Assembly (NCBI GenBank): GCA_017792465.1
Contig: CP051234.1
Location: forward strand, 1,056,606-1,120,605
DNA length: 64,000 bases
Direction of reading: 5' to 3'
From: Filomicrobium sp.
GTDB lineage: Bacteria > Pseudomonadota > Alphaproteobacteria > Rhizobiales > Hyphomicrobiaceae
How positions within the stretch are numbered: position 1 is the stretch's first letter; each line of letters opens with the position of its first letter. Below are positions 27,045 through 36,411 of this stretch, in pieces. The position numbers and the translations under genes were made by a program. The notes beneath the pieces are model-generated. The model was not told the origin of the DNA. It did no database searches and saw only the letters and a program-made list of their open reading frames with translations.

Positions 27045-27095
27045 TTTGAGAAAAAGAAACGCCAGCCTCTGTCCGGTTGGGATGGAGGCTGGCGT
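27045..27095 (-). terminator. Rho-independent terminator of the serC-serA operon
   Basis: An 11-base-pair stem (acgccagcctc 27059-27069 with gaggctggcgt 27085-27095) is followed on the minus strand by TTCTTTTTCTC. It begins 34 bases beyond the serA stop. Confidence 0.85.
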
Positions 27096-27128
27096 CGCGT
27101 CTTCTTAAGATTCGGTGTGAAGTCCCGA

Positions 27129-28718
27129 TTAGAACTCCAGGCGTTTGGCACGGACGACTTGCGGGAGCGCCGTCACCTTTTCGAGGATCTTGTCGCTGAC
27201 CGGTGCATCGAGCGCCACAACCGTGATCGCATCTCCGCCGGGCTTTTCACGGCCTAAGTTGAAGGTTGCAATATTGACGCCTTCATCGCCCATGACCTGC
27301 CCGAAGCTGCCGATAAAGCCCGGCTTATCCGCGTTACGGACAAACATCATGTGCGGCGTCAGTTCGAAGTCCATGTTGATGTCGCGGACTTGAATGATGC
27401 GCGGGCGGGCGTCGGAGAAGACGGTGCCGGCGACGGAGCGGTTATACTCGTCGGTCTTCACCGTCAGCTTGACGTAGCTCTCGTAGACGCCGTGTTCGGA
27501 GCAGAGCATTTCCTCGACGGTGATGCCGCGATCTTTGGCGATGGTTGCGGCCGAGACCATGTTGATGTCCTGCAACGAGGGGCGCAGGACCGCTGCAAGA
27601 GCGGCGGCCGTCATCGGCTTGACGTTGAGTTCAGAGACATCACCGCAATATTCGATGCGCACGCCTTTGATCGGAATGCCCGTCAGCTGACCGGCGAAGG
27701 ACCCCAGCTGTTCGGCAAGCTTGACCCATGGCGTCAGGCGTGGCGCATCTTCGGCCGAAATCGACGGGAAGTTGATGGCGTTGGTGATCGCGCCTTTGAG
27801 GAGATAATCGGCCATCTGCTCGGCGACCTGCACCGCAACGTTTTCCTGGGCTTCGCCGGTCGACGCGCCAAGGTGCGGCGTGCACACGACGTTCTCCAAA
27901 CCAAAGAGCGGATTGTCGGTTGCAGGTTCGGTTGCGAACACATCGAGGGCGGCCCCTGCGACCTGACCGCTTTGCAAGGCTTCGAACAGCGCTTCTTCAT
28001 CGATCAATCCGCCGCGGGCGCAATTGATGATGCGGACGCCTGGCTTGGTTTGCGCCAGAGCTTTGGCCGATAAGACGTTGCGAGTCTGGTCGGTCAGCGG
28101 GGTGTGGAGCGAGATGAAGTCAGCGCGTTTCAGAAGTTCGTCGAGTTCGACTTTTGCGACGCCGATTTCGGTGGCGCGTTCTTCCGATAAGAACGGGTCG
28201 AAGGCGATGACGCGCATCTTCAAGCCGATGGCGCGATCGGCGACGATGGCGCCGATGTTGCCGCAGCCGATGATACCGAGCGTCTTGTTGAAGAGCTCGA
28301 CGCCCATGAATTTCGACTTCTCCCACTTGCCTTCATGGGTCGATGCGTTCGCCTGTGGGATCTGGCGGGCAAGCGACAGCATCATCGAGATGGCATGTTC
28401 GGCGGTAGTGATCGAGTTGCCGAACGGTGTGTTCATGACGATGACGCCGTTGGCCGTGGCGGCTTTGATGTCGACGTTATCGACACCGATGCCAGCGCGG
28501 CCGACGACCTTCAGGTTAGCGGCCTTGGAGAGCAGTTTGTCGGTCACCTTGGTGGCGGAACGGATGGCGAGACCGTCGAACTCGCCAATCATTTCAGCGA
28601 GGCGTTCCTTATCCTTGCCCAGCTTGGGCTCGAAGGTGACGTCGATGCCGCGATCGCGGAAGATCTGCACGGCGGTGTCGGATAGGGCGTCCGAAATGAG
28701 GACCTTGGGTGCGGTCAT
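27129..28718 (-). CDS. serA: D-3-phosphoglycerate dehydrogenase
   Basis: SerA oxidises 3-phosphoglycerate to 3-phosphohydroxypyruvate, opening serine biosynthesis. The 529-residue form has the intervening domain and a C-terminal ACT domain, like type I enzymes. Visible are MTAPKVLISDALSDTAVQIF at the start, GRAGIGVDNVD, the NAD-binding GCGNIGAIVADRA, the catalytic-type DEEALFEALQ and HLGASTGEAQENVA, and an ACT-like end (NADKPGFIGSFGQVMGDEGV). The ACT domain suggests serine feedback control. The ATG at 28718 has AAAGGA upstream. serC lies 174 bases upstream in the same direction, consistent with one operon. Confidence 0.97.
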   Translation of the reverse strand: MTAPKVLISDALSDTAVQIFRDRGIDVTFEPKLGKDKERLAEMIGEFDGLAIRSATKVTDKLLSKAANLKVVGRAGIGVDNVDIKAATANGVIVMNTPFGNSITTAEHAISMMLSLARQIPQANASTHEGKWEKSKFMGVELFNKTLGIIGCGNIGAIVADRAIGLKMRVIAFDPFLSEERATEIGVAKVELDELLKRADFISLHTPLTDQTRNVLSAKALAQTKPGVRIINCARGGLIDEEALFEALQSGQVAGAALDVFATEPATDNPLFGLENVVCTPHLGASTGEAQENVAVQVAEQMADYLLKGAITNAINFPSISAEDAPRLTPWVKLAEQLGSFAGQLTGIPIKGVRIEYCGDVSELNVKPMTAAALAAVLRPSLQDINMVSAATIAKDRGITVEEMLCSEHGVYESYVKLTVKTDEYNRSVAGTVFSDARPRIIQVRDINMDFELTPHMMFVRNADKPGFIGSFGQVMGDEGVNIATFNLGREKPGGDAITVVALDAPVSDKILEKVTALPQVVRAKRLEF

Positions 28719-28892
28719 TGGAAATATCCTTTGTCGATGCTCGACCTCGCCCGCGCCTTCCGCGCTATTTTCAGCGCCTGCAATGGGGCTTCCTAGCGCC
28801 GGCGCAAATACGCGCACGGCACTCTTTTAGCGAGGTCACGTTTATTTCGGTTCGGTTGGAGCTCAGCCGCCCGCGACTTGCGCGGGGGGCAA

Positions 28893-30068
28893 TCATGCTG
28901 CTTTAGCCAATTCGCTCTTCGTTGCCGCGAATGCCCATTCAAGCCAGGGCAGAAGCGCTTCAACATCGGAGGTCTCGACAGTCGAGCCGGTCCAAATCCG
29001 CAACCCCGGAGGAGCATCGCGATAGGATCCGATGTCGTTGGCGACACCTTCCTTTTGAAGCAGCGCAACGATCTTCTTGGCGAAGGCGGCCTGCTCAGCT
29101 TCGGGCAGCGCAGTGATCTCAGGATCGACGATCTTGAGGCATACCGAGGTATTCGAGCGGGTTGCCCGATCGATCGCCAAGTTATCGACCCATGGCGTCC
29201 GGTCGATCCAATCGTTGAGTGCCTTGGAGCTGGCGTCGGCGCGCTTCAAGAGGGCCGGCAATCCGCCGATTTCTTCGGCCCAGCGCAGGGCATCAAGATA
29301 ATCCTCGACCGCCAACATGGAAGGCGTGTTGATGGTGGCGCCCTCGAAAATATCGGCGATGAGCTTGCCACCCTTGGTCAGGCGGAAGACCTTGGGTAAT
29401 GGCCAGGGCGGCGTATAGTTTTCGAGCCGCTCGATGGCGCGTGGCGATAGGATCAACATGCCATGGGCGGCTTCGCCACCCATCACCTTCTGCCAGGAGA
29501 AGGTCAGGCAATCGACCTTGGCCCAGTCGATGGGCTGCGCAAAGACGGAGGACGTGGCGTCGACGAGGGTGAGCCCTTCGCGATCTGCAGGAACGAAATC
29601 GAAGTTAGGGACCTTGACGCCCGAGGCCGTGCCGTTCGCCGTCAGGACGACGTCACGGGTGAAATCGATTTCAGCGAGATTTGGCAGCACGCCATAGTCG
29701 CCGACAAACGTGCGCAGGTCTTTCAGCTTCAATTGCTTGACGGTATCCGTGACCCAACCCGAGCCGAAGCTTTCCCAGGCCAGCACGTCAACGCCGCGTG
29801 CGCCGAGCATCGACCACATCGCGGCTTCAAATGCGCCGGTATCGGAGCCCGGCATGATGCCGCAGACGTAGCCTTCCGGCACGCCCAGAATCTGCTTGGT
29901 TTTGTCGATTGCGAGCTTGAGACGCGCCATGCAGTCCTTGGCGCGGTGCGAGCGGCCGAGAAGCGCGTTTTCAAGATTGGCGAGAGACCAGCCCGGGTGC
30001 TTGGTGCAGGGGCCGCACGAGAAATTAGGATTAGCCGGACGTGTGGCCGGCTTAGCGAGGTCTGTCAT
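28893..30068 (-). CDS. serC: Phosphoserine aminotransferase
   Basis: SerC transaminates 3-phosphohydroxypyruvate with glutamate, the second step of serine synthesis, and can also act in vitamin B6 formation. The 391-residue protein is the rhizobial/actinobacterial-length type, with [14 protein letters not shown] at the N-terminus and [17 protein letters not shown], where the lysine binds PLP. The ATG at 30068 has GGAAGG upstream, immediately after a folded leader (see 30069-30140). It is followed by serA on the same strand. Confidence 0.95.
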   Translation of the reverse strand: MTDLAKPATRPANPNFSCGPCTKHPGWSLANLENALLGRSHRAKDCMARLKLAIDKTKQILGVPEGYVCGIMPGSDTGAFEAAMWSMLGARGVDVLAWESFGSGWVTDTVKQLKLKDLRTFVGDYGVLPNLAEIDFTRDVVLTANGTASGVKVPNFDFVPADREGLTLVDATSSVFAQPIDWAKVDCLTFSWQKVMGGEAAHGMLILSPRAIERLENYTPPWPLPKVFRLTKGGKLIADIFEGATINTPSMLAVEDYLDALRWAEEIGGLPALLKRADASSKALNDWIDRTPWVDNLAIDRATRSNTSVCLKIVDPEITALPEAEQAAFAKKIVALLQKEGVANDIGSYRDAPPGLRIWTGSTVETSDVEALLPWLEWAFAATKSELAKAA

Positions 30069-30140
30069 ATCTGATCTACCCTTCCAGATAGTAAGCCTCC
30101 CGTTGGGGGGAGGTGGCCCGCCGCTGGGAATATCTGAAAG
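30069..30140 (-). promoter_or_regulatory. Folded leader upstream of serC, candidate serC RNA motif
   Basis: Read on the minus strand, CAGATA (30131-30136) pairs with TATCTG (30085-30090), enclosing a tight hairpin CCTCCC/GGGAGG (30108-30113 with 30096-30101, loop of six). The GGAAGG ribosome site follows at once. A conserved serC leader motif is known from alphaproteobacterial serC-serA operons, and position and layout match. Identity to that Rfam family is inferred, not tested. Formation of the outer stem would lie next to, and may influence, the ribosome site. Confidence 0.55.
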
Positions 30141-30205
30141 CGATGACCGAAACAAGACCAACGTTGGTGTGGGGTGCTTCGTTGGTGCTGTACTGAGCGT
30201 TCGAA

Positions 30206-30691
30206 CTAGGTCAGCTCGAGCCGGAATTTCTTGAAGGCCGCACCATCATATTCGACCTCTTCGATAAATTTGGCACCCAGCCTTCCGAGTGCGGCAAGGT
30301 TCTTGCGCGTAGGCGGCAACAGGAATGTGACCTGCGAGATGCCGCCGTGGGCTCTTGCAAATTCGACCAGCTTTCGCGTTATTTTCGGACCCAGTCCAAA
30401 ATCATCAGGTTTGAGCACTAGCCCCAAGTCCCACTCTTTTCCTTCCTTTTGCAATCCGCCCCATCCGACATAACGGCCGCTGGAAAGAATGGCCCAATGG
30501 CCCAGCCCGTCGCGATGCCAGCATGCTTCCTTTTGCGCCACGAAATTAGTTGCCGCATCGATATCCCATGCCCCCTTCAGAAGCGGCATGTGCTCGGCGA
30601 CGCGCGGGTCTGACATGTGGTTGAGAATTTCTGTGATTGGGACTTCTGTCAGTCGGGCGAACGTGATTTCTGTTTCAAGGACTGATGGCAT
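30206..30691 (-). CDS. GNAT-family N-acetyltransferase
   Basis: A 161-residue protein with a GNAT layout like that of RimJ/RimL-type relatives: [21 protein letters not shown] as the central strands, [26 protein letters not shown] as the acetyl-CoA segment, and [22 protein letters not shown] near the end. The substrate is unknown. It lies 137 bases upstream of serC in the same direction, but the serC leader separates them. Start at 30691, the first ATG. Confidence 0.75.
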   Translation of the reverse strand: MPSVLETEITFARLTEVPITEILNHMSDPRVAEHMPLLKGAWDIDAATNFVAQKEACWHRDGLGHWAILSSGRYVGWGGLQKEGKEWDLGLVLKPDDFGLGPKITRKLVEFARAHGGISQVTFLLPPTRKNLAALGRLGAKFIEEVEYDGAAFKKFRLELT

Positions 30692-31157
30692 TCGGTTTCG
30701 GGTCCTTTTGTATCTTCCGTCCGTGCTCCCTACCTGCTGATCGGGCAGTGAATTACGGCTCCACTGGCCGAAAAATCATCAAGTTTACGTGTCGAGGAAT
30801 TGGGCGCTTCGATCCGGCTTAGCACCAATCGAGCCTCAGCCATCGTGAAGTCCGAACACAGCCGCGATCACTTTCTGACAAGATCTGCCAGCCCTGACTG
30901 GATGGCCAAAGCGGCGTTGGCAAGATAATGCGCGTTCAAGGTTAAGTCGTTCCAGAACTTTGACAATCCGGCGGAACTTTTCGCGCAACAGCCGTACCAC
31001 CCACCGGAGCAAATCGTTAATATCGATCCGCCCGAATTGAGTCGCCGTTGATATTTGATTGCTATTAGTCAGTGCTTTCGCAATCAGCTCATTCTACGGT
31101 AGCTCTGTCGTGGTTCCGAAATCCCGCCAATGGCAATCCTGACGCACAATCCAACCG
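30692..31157. other. Divergent intergenic region
   Basis: A 466-base region between the GNAT gene and the REC-EAL gene. No supportable gene is seen. A TTGACA hexamer occurs near 30959 on the plus strand without a convincing -10 partner. Nothing else stands out. Confidence 0.4.
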
Positions 31158-32372
31158 ATGCAAAATCAAAGCCCACCCTTCGCACGCGCGCTCATCATCG
31201 ATGACGATCCGATTCTGCTGGAAGTCGGCCGCGCGGCGTTGCTGGCCTATGGTGTCGTGCATGTCGAAGGTGCTGGCCATGGCCGGGAAGCTCTCGACAA
31301 GCTGGCGGCTGATCCGGAACCCTTCGACCTTGTCTTAACCGACCTTGAAATGCCCGAGATGGACGGCATGACGCTGCTGCGCAATCTAAGCTCAGTTGGT
31401 TATCAAGGCGCAGTCGTCGTGCTGAGTTCAATGGATCGGTCCGTCCTCAATCTCGTCGAGCAACTTGGCAAATCGCACCAGCTCAATTTTCTGGGTGCAC
31501 TCGCCAAGCCGATCTCGCTTGAAAAGCTGCGCTCTGTGCTTGATGCTGCATCCGGCCCGGAAGCGCCCAAATTCACGCCCGTTGCCGATCAGGTGAAGAT
31601 CACGCCGGAGCAACTCAGGACGGCGATTGATACGGGCGCTGTCGTTGCCCACTTTCAACCTAAAGTCCATTCTGGAACCCGCGTCGTTGAAGGTGCGGAG
31701 GCGCTAGCGCGGTGGAATGACGACCGGCTCGGCTGGATCAGCCCGGACATTTTCATTTTGATCGCTGAGAGCTGCGGAATGATCCAGGAGCTGACCTGGA
31801 AGATCCTCAAAGACTCCCTACAGTTCGTCGCAGATATCCGCGAAAAAAGTCCCGACTTCGTTGTCTCCGTCAATCTGCCGACAGAGCTGATCCGTGACCT
31901 AGAGACACCCGACCGCATCGCGCAAATGATGAGTGATTTGGGGTTGCCAGCGGGGGCCTTGACGTTGGAGATCACGGAACGCCAGCTTCTTGATGTGACC
32001 AGTACGGCGCTTGAAGTGTTCGGGCGGATGCGCATGAAGGGCTTTGGTCTTGCCATCGATGACTTTGGGACCGGTCAGGCCAACCTCAGCGTCTTGAAGA
32101 CCTATCCTTTTACCGAACTCAAGATCGACCGCTCGTTTGTCGTTGGCGTCGATCAGCATCAACGCTCGCAGGCGATGGTGGCGTCTTGCGTGACCCTGGC
32201 ACGGGATCTCGAGATGAAGGTCGTCGCAGAGGGAATTGAAACCCAGCCTGAAATGCAGATGCTCGAGAAATTGGGTGTCCAGACGATGCAGGGCTATTTG
32301 TTTTCCAAGCCGCTTTCCGAACCTGATTTCATGACTTGGTTTGCCGAGCGTGAGCCAAGGCCCAAAGCTTGA
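31158..32372 (+). CDS. Response regulator with REC and EAL (cyclic-di-GMP phosphodiesterase) domains
   Basis: A 404-residue protein. The N-terminal receiver domain (about 10-130) has the acidic cluster IIDDDP, the phospho-acceptor Asp in VLTDLEMPEMDG, Ser in VVLSS and Lys in LAKPIS. The C-terminal EAL domain (about 155-395) keeps the catalytic set: EGAEALARW, SVNLP, LEITERQ, AIDDFGTG, KIDRSFV, AEGIET, QGYLFSKPL. It should therefore be an active c-di-GMP phosphodiesterase switched by a histidine kinase not present here. The start at 31158 leaves a normal short N-terminus. Confidence 0.94.
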   Translation: MQNQSPPFARALIIDDDPILLEVGRAALLAYGVVHVEGAGHGREALDKLAADPEPFDLVLTDLEMPEMDGMTLLRNLSSVGYQGAVVVLSSMDRSVLNLVEQLGKSHQLNFLGALAKPISLEKLRSVLDAASGPEAPKFTPVADQVKITPEQLRTAIDTGAVVAHFQPKVHSGTRVVEGAEALARWNDDRLGWISPDIFILIAESCGMIQELTWKILKDSLQFVADIREKSPDFVVSVNLPTELIRDLETPDRIAQMMSDLGLPAGALTLEITERQLLDVTSTALEVFGRMRMKGFGLAIDDFGTGQANLSVLKTYPFTELKIDRSFVVGVDQHQRSQAMVASCVTLARDLEMKVVAEGIETQPEMQMLEKLGVQTMQGYLFSKPLSEPDFMTWFAEREPRPKA

Positions 32373-32413
32373 TTCTGGCGAGCCACAGTCAGACCTTCAG
32401 CCCATCGAAATGC

Positions 32414-32450
32414 GAAACGGCGGACCTCCCCAGGGAAGCTCCGCCGTTTC
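32414..32450. terminator. Terminator-like hairpin between convergent genes
   Basis: An 11-base-pair perfect stem (gaaacggcgga 32414-32424 with tccgccgtttc 32440-32450) lies between the REC-EAL gene and the convergent beta-barrel gene. T-runs are short on both sides, so strength is uncertain. Confidence 0.6.
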
Positions 32451-32524
32451 TGTCAACAAGGCCCGTCCGCAGATGCCTTGCCGTTTCAAATTCGCTGCGA
32501 CCTTAGACCCGCAGTGGTTTCGAC

Positions 32525-33460
32525 TTAGTTGACCTCGAAACGAATGCCGGCGCGGAGCTGATGTTCGTGAGTCTCGCCGATCGAAATTTTCGAGTTCCCG
32601 CTATAGGTGCCTGTAGGGCCGTTGATCGCAAGGCCGACGTCTGTCGCATCGATGAACAGGTAGCGGTAGTTCATGTCAAGCAGCGCGTAGTCGCTGAGAC
32701 GGTAGCTCACACCAGCCATGGCTGCAGCAGCGAACGAAATGTCGTGGGTCTTGTCCTGGACGTTGGTGCTGCTGCGGGCGCCGTAACTGCCGCAACCGCC
32801 ACCGGCCAAACAAGAGCCTGAGACTTCCCGTGTGCTGTGGTTCCGCTTTAGCTCATTCCAGGCAAAGCCGATACCGGCGCCGATATAGGGCGTGAAGCGC
32901 GCCGTCCTGAAGCGCTCAAGGTCGTAGTAGCCGTTCAAGAGGAAGACGCCGCCACGAAGCGTCGTCTCGTCGTCAACATAACCGTGGACCCTGTCCCAGC
33001 TGCCACCGGTATCATAAGTTCTGTACTGATATTCGCCGTTAACGTTGACCTTGCCCTGCGAGCGCGTCTCGGCCGTCAGGTCGGCGCGGAAGCCGCGGCC
33101 GATATTCATGCCGACGCCGACGCCCAGCGTGACGAACGTGTCGAAGTCGTTATGGAGCCAGGATGACTGCATCCCGAATGGACCATAGCCGTATGGGCCC
33201 CACTCGGAATCCTGGCCGTAGCTCATGCCGGTTTCGGCTGCGTCGGGCGCATCGCCGAAACCGATACCGGCATCGGCGCGGAAATAGTAGCGCGCGGCGT
33301 ATTCGGGAACGGGCACGGGAGCGGGAACCGGCACAGCCGTGCTGGCACCGTAGTCCTTGATGCTACCGGCTCCGTAATTCCAGTCAGCAGCGTTGGCCGG
33401 GGCGCCAATCGCGGTCAGAATCGCAAGTCCGAGCGACAGGCCGACGAGGTTGAGTTTCAT
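32525..33460 (-). CDS. Outer-membrane beta-barrel protein (Omp25-like)
   Basis: A 311-residue protein with a signal peptide (VGLSLGLAILTAIGAPANA/ADW) and a barrel of alternating aromatic/glycine strands. Typical strand blocks are ARFTPYIGAGIGFAWN, DMNYRYLF and the terminal HEHQLRAGIRFEVN. After the signal peptide a Pro/Val linker (VPVPAPVPVPEY) follows GSIKDYG. Two Cys (SCLAGGGC) are in a probable surface loop. It likely forms a small 8-strand barrel in the outer membrane, as in Omp25/Omp31 of brucellae. A paralogue lies directly upstream, and a third at 53 kb. Confidence 0.85.
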   Translation of the reverse strand: MKLNLVGLSLGLAILTAIGAPANAADWNYGAGSIKDYGASTAVPVPAPVPVPEYAARYYFRADAGIGFGDAPDAAETGMSYGQDSEWGPYGYGPFGMQSSWLHNDFDTFVTLGVGVGMNIGRGFRADLTAETRSQGKVNVNGEYQYRTYDTGGSWDRVHGYVDDETTLRGGVFLLNGYYDLERFRTARFTPYIGAGIGFAWNELKRNHSTREVSGSCLAGGGCGSYGARSSTNVQDKTHDISFAAAAMAGVSYRLSDYALLDMNYRYLFIDATDVGLAINGPTGTYSGNSKISIGETHEHQLRAGIRFEVN

Positions 33461-33555
33461 GGTTCGATCTTTCTAATCGGCGGGGCGAGACCGTAACGCG
33501 CAACCTCGGCGGCTCCCATGACAAACGGGTTCTAGTCGGGCACAGCCCGGTGGAG

Positions 33556-34335
33556 TTATTGGAAGTCGTAACGCAGGCCGAACTTGATTTCGTGAGCGTG
33601 CAGGTCTTCCAGCGTCGGATCGTTCGAAGTGACGGTCGTGCCGCCGTTGGTCGCGACGAGTGGGCCGGTCGTCGTCTTGCCGAGGTAGAGGAAGCGATAG
33701 CCGATATCCAAGTCGAGGCGGTCAAGGAGTGCGACGGAGACACCGGCCATCAGCGCGCCTGCTGCGTCGGTGCGGCTGTCACCGGCGATGGTGCCGGTGC
33801 CGCCGCCGGTCAACGCGACGCGACCGTCCTTGGTTTTGTTATAGGCGATGCCGAGACCGGCGCCGATGTACGGCGTGAAGCGGCTGCGGTTGTCGAAGTC
33901 GTAGTAGAGGTTGAACATCACCAGCGTGCTGTCGAGATCGAACGAGCGAACGCCGGCGATGCCGGAGGCCATGTCGTTGAGATTGCCGCTGGCTTCAGTC
34001 GCAAAGCGTTTTTCGACGGTGACATCACCGCGGACGTTTTGAGTGAAGAAGTATCCGACGCCGCCGCCGAGGCTCCAGCCGCCGTCGACTTCTTCGCCGG
34101 TGAGGTCATAGATGCCGTTCTCGACCATCTCAGGTTTGTCGTACTCGCCGTACATGCCGTCGAGGCGCAAATAGAACGAGCGCCGAGACGGGGCGACCGG
34201 CTGCGGAATGTAGCTGTCTTTCAGACCGCCACTACGAGCGCCGTAGCTGCCGTAAAGATCTGCTGCTTCAGCCTGCGGCAGGCTTGCAGCCAAGAATAGA
34301 GCGCCCAACGCGATGGCACTGCTGGTCCGGATCAT
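33556..34335 (-). CDS. Outer-membrane beta-barrel protein (Omp25-like), paralogue
   Basis: A 259-residue barrel protein with a signal peptide ending QAEA/ADL. After it comes GGLKDSYIPQPVAP, shared in part with its paralogues, then barrel strands such as SFYLRLDGMYGEYDKP, FTPYIGAGLGIAYN and LDIGYRFLYLG, ending ADKFGLRYDFQ-like (EIKFGLRYDFQ). The ATG at 34335 follows GAGGGAAG; an upstream TTG at 34347 is not needed. It lies 95 bases upstream of the other barrel gene on the same strand and could be co-transcribed or a tandem duplication. Confidence 0.86.
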   Translation of the reverse strand: MIRTSSAIALGALFLAASLPQAEAADLYGSYGARSGGLKDSYIPQPVAPSRRSFYLRLDGMYGEYDKPEMVENGIYDLTGEEVDGGWSLGGGVGYFFTQNVRGDVTVEKRFATEASGNLNDMASGIAGVRSFDLDSTLVMFNLYYDFDNRSRFTPYIGAGLGIAYNKTKDGRVALTGGGTGTIAGDSRTDAAGALMAGVSVALLDRLDLDIGYRFLYLGKTTTGPLVATNGGTTVTSNDPTLEDLHAHEIKFGLRYDFQ

Positions 34336-34486
34336 GACTTCCCTCAATCATTCAGCCGACATTTGGCCGGCGGGACTCGTGCAACGCGAAACGGTTTTGC
34401 TGAGGGGAGTATTCGCCGCGAACGTTTAAAGGAGGCTTAATCCGCGTCCAGGTTCGGGACTGGCCGTGCCGGTTCACCACAATCGG

Positions 34487-34521
34487 CTGGCCACGCGTTG
34501 TTGACGCGCAACTGTGGCCAG
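34487..34521. repeat. Hairpin between glmM and the beta-barrel gene
   Basis: ctggccac (34487-34494) pairs with gtggccag (34514-34521), and inside it gttg pairs with caac. It follows the glmM stop on the minus strand but has no T-run, so it may be a processing or regulatory stem and not a terminator. Confidence 0.35.
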
Positions 34522-34560
34522 TGGCGTTGAAGCTTTGTTAAATCGGGCTTTTTGAGGTCG

Positions 34561-35922
34561 TCAGGCCGGTCGGGCAGCAACCGATTTGACAGCTTCGCAA
34601 ATGTCGTCGACGACGCCGTTAACGATGCCGAGGTCATCGCCTTCGGCCATCACGCGGATGACAGGTTCGGTGCCGGAAGGGCGAATCACGAGGCGACCGG
34701 CATTGCCCAGCTTCGTCTGTGCAGCCTTGATGGCTTTCTTGACGCCGCCATCATCGAGCGGGCGGCCGTCAGCATAGCGGACATTCTTCAGAATCTGCGG
34801 GACCGGCGTGAAGCACGAACAGACCTCGGAAACCGGGCGTTCGCTGGCAACCGCGACGGCAAGCACCTGGAGCGCCGAAACGAGCCCGTCGCCGGTCGTC
34901 GTAAAATCGGACAGGACGATGTGGCCCGACTGCTCGCCGCCGACGTTATAGCCATGCTTGCGCATATGCTCGACGACGTAGCGGTCGCCAACGGGCGTGC
35001 GGGCCAGCGACAGGCCCATGTCCTGCAAATGCCGCTCGAGGCCTAGGTTCGACATGACGGTGGCGACGATGCCGCCGGCTGCAAGTCTGCCGCGGCGATG
35101 CCAGCTTGCGGCGATGACAGCCATCAGCTGGTCGCCATCGACGATCTGGCCTTTCTCATCGACGATAACGACGCGGTCGGCGTCGCCATCAAGCGCGATG
35201 CCGATATCGGCGCGGACTTCATGCACCTTGTCGATCAGGGCGTCTGGCGACGTCGACCCGCATTTCAGGTTGATGTTGCGGCCGTTGGGTTCAACGCCGA
35301 TCTTGATGACTTCGGCGCCAAGCTCCCAAAGCACCTCGGGGGCGACGCGATAGCCCGCGCCATTGGCGCAGTCGACGACGATCCGCAAACCGTCGAAACG
35401 TAGATTGCGCGGCAGGGTGCGCTTGGCATATTCGACGTAACGCTCTTGCGCGCTCTCAACCCGGGTGGCGCGGCCGATTTCCTCGGCGCCTGCGAGGAGA
35501 TTGGCCGAATCCTGTTCGATTAGGTCCTCGATGTGCAGTTCGACCTTATCGGAAAGCTTGTAGCCGTCGGGGTCGAAGAGCTTGATGCCGTTATCGTCAA
35601 AACGGTTGTGGGAGGCGGAAATCATGACGCCAAGGTCGGCTCTGAGCGAGCGGGTCAGCATGGCCACGGCCGGCGTCGGCATCGGTCCCAGCAGGAAGAC
35701 ATCCATGCCCACAGAGGTGAACCCCGACATCAATGCGGCTTCGAGCATATAGCCCGACAGCCGGGTATCCTTGCCGATCACCACGCGTGGGCGGTGTGTA
35801 TGGGTCACGTTGGTGAAGACCTTGCCGGCAGCCATGCCGACCTTCAACGCGACTTCGGATGTCATTGGATGCTTGTTGGCCCGCCCGCGAATGCCATCGG
35901 TGCCGAAATAGCGTCTTGCCAT
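34561..35922 (-). CDS. glmM: Phosphoglucosamine mutase
   Basis: GlmM interconverts glucosamine-6-phosphate and glucosamine-1-phosphate, linking GlmS to GlmU. The 453-residue length is standard. It starts [16 protein letters not shown]. The phosphoserine is in [13 protein letters not shown] (Ser104), metal binding in [10 protein letters not shown], sugar binding in GGEQSGHIV, and phosphate binding in [14 protein letters not shown]. In many alphaproteobacteria glmM follows tilS-ftsH-folP. Here it has the same strand and the same side but is separated from folP by the ParA, secreted-protein and YcxB-like genes. Confidence 0.97.
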   Translation of the reverse strand: MARRYFGTDGIRGRANKHPMTSEVALKVGMAAGKVFTNVTHTHRPRVVIGKDTRLSGYMLEAALMSGFTSVGMDVFLLGPMPTPAVAMLTRSLRADLGVMISASHNRFDDNGIKLFDPDGYKLSDKVELHIEDLIEQDSANLLAGAEEIGRATRVESAQERYVEYAKRTLPRNLRFDGLRIVVDCANGAGYRVAPEVLWELGAEVIKIGVEPNGRNINLKCGSTSPDALIDKVHEVRADIGIALDGDADRVVIVDEKGQIVDGDQLMAVIAASWHRRGRLAAGGIVATVMSNLGLERHLQDMGLSLARTPVGDRYVVEHMRKHGYNVGGEQSGHIVLSDFTTTGDGLVSALQVLAVAVASERPVSEVCSCFTPVPQILKNVRYADGRPLDDGGVKKAIKAAQTKLGNAGRLVIRPSGTEPVIRVMAEGDDLGIVNGVVDDICEAVKSVAARPA

Positions 35923-36411
35923 GCTTTGTTCGCCAGGACTGGCGCCCCCGTTTTGCGTGAATCAGGCATGTAGGAAAGCATTTATCACACGGAGCGTGCG
36001 CGCGGCCACGGTCAAGTCCTTCGAGCCCCCCTCGAGACCTTCTACCGTCGCCGCGCGCTCCCCCAAACCGGTAAGCCGCCCCACTATGCCGCTTCTCTAA
36101 CCAATACACACATCACAAAAAATGAGCAAAAATTACTCCGAATGCTATGCATGTCGTTAATTCCTTGCCGGCCGGGGTCTGCAATTCAATTCTGTCCCGA
36201 TTTTTGCCATCTGAGGCACGTTATTCACCGCTTGTTCCACGGTTGGCTGCCTGGATGCGGCTGACCTTGTTGCGGGAATCGTCGCATAACAGCACGAGAA
36301 ACGCGTTCCGCCTAAGCTGTGATTTCGCCTGCGTTTTTTACCCGACAAGAGGGATCGCGGGCATGCAGGCCAGGGAAGCAGCCGGGCGGCAAGTGCACAT
36401 TTGAGGGTCTC
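35923..36411. other. Divergent intergenic region between glmM and the ParA gene
   Basis: A 489-base region without a supportable gene; short frames here overlap on both strands and show no family features. It is AT-richer around 36100-36150 (many A-runs). It should hold the promoters of glmM and the ParA cassette, but no hexamers or centromere-like repeats were recognised. Confidence 0.45.
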
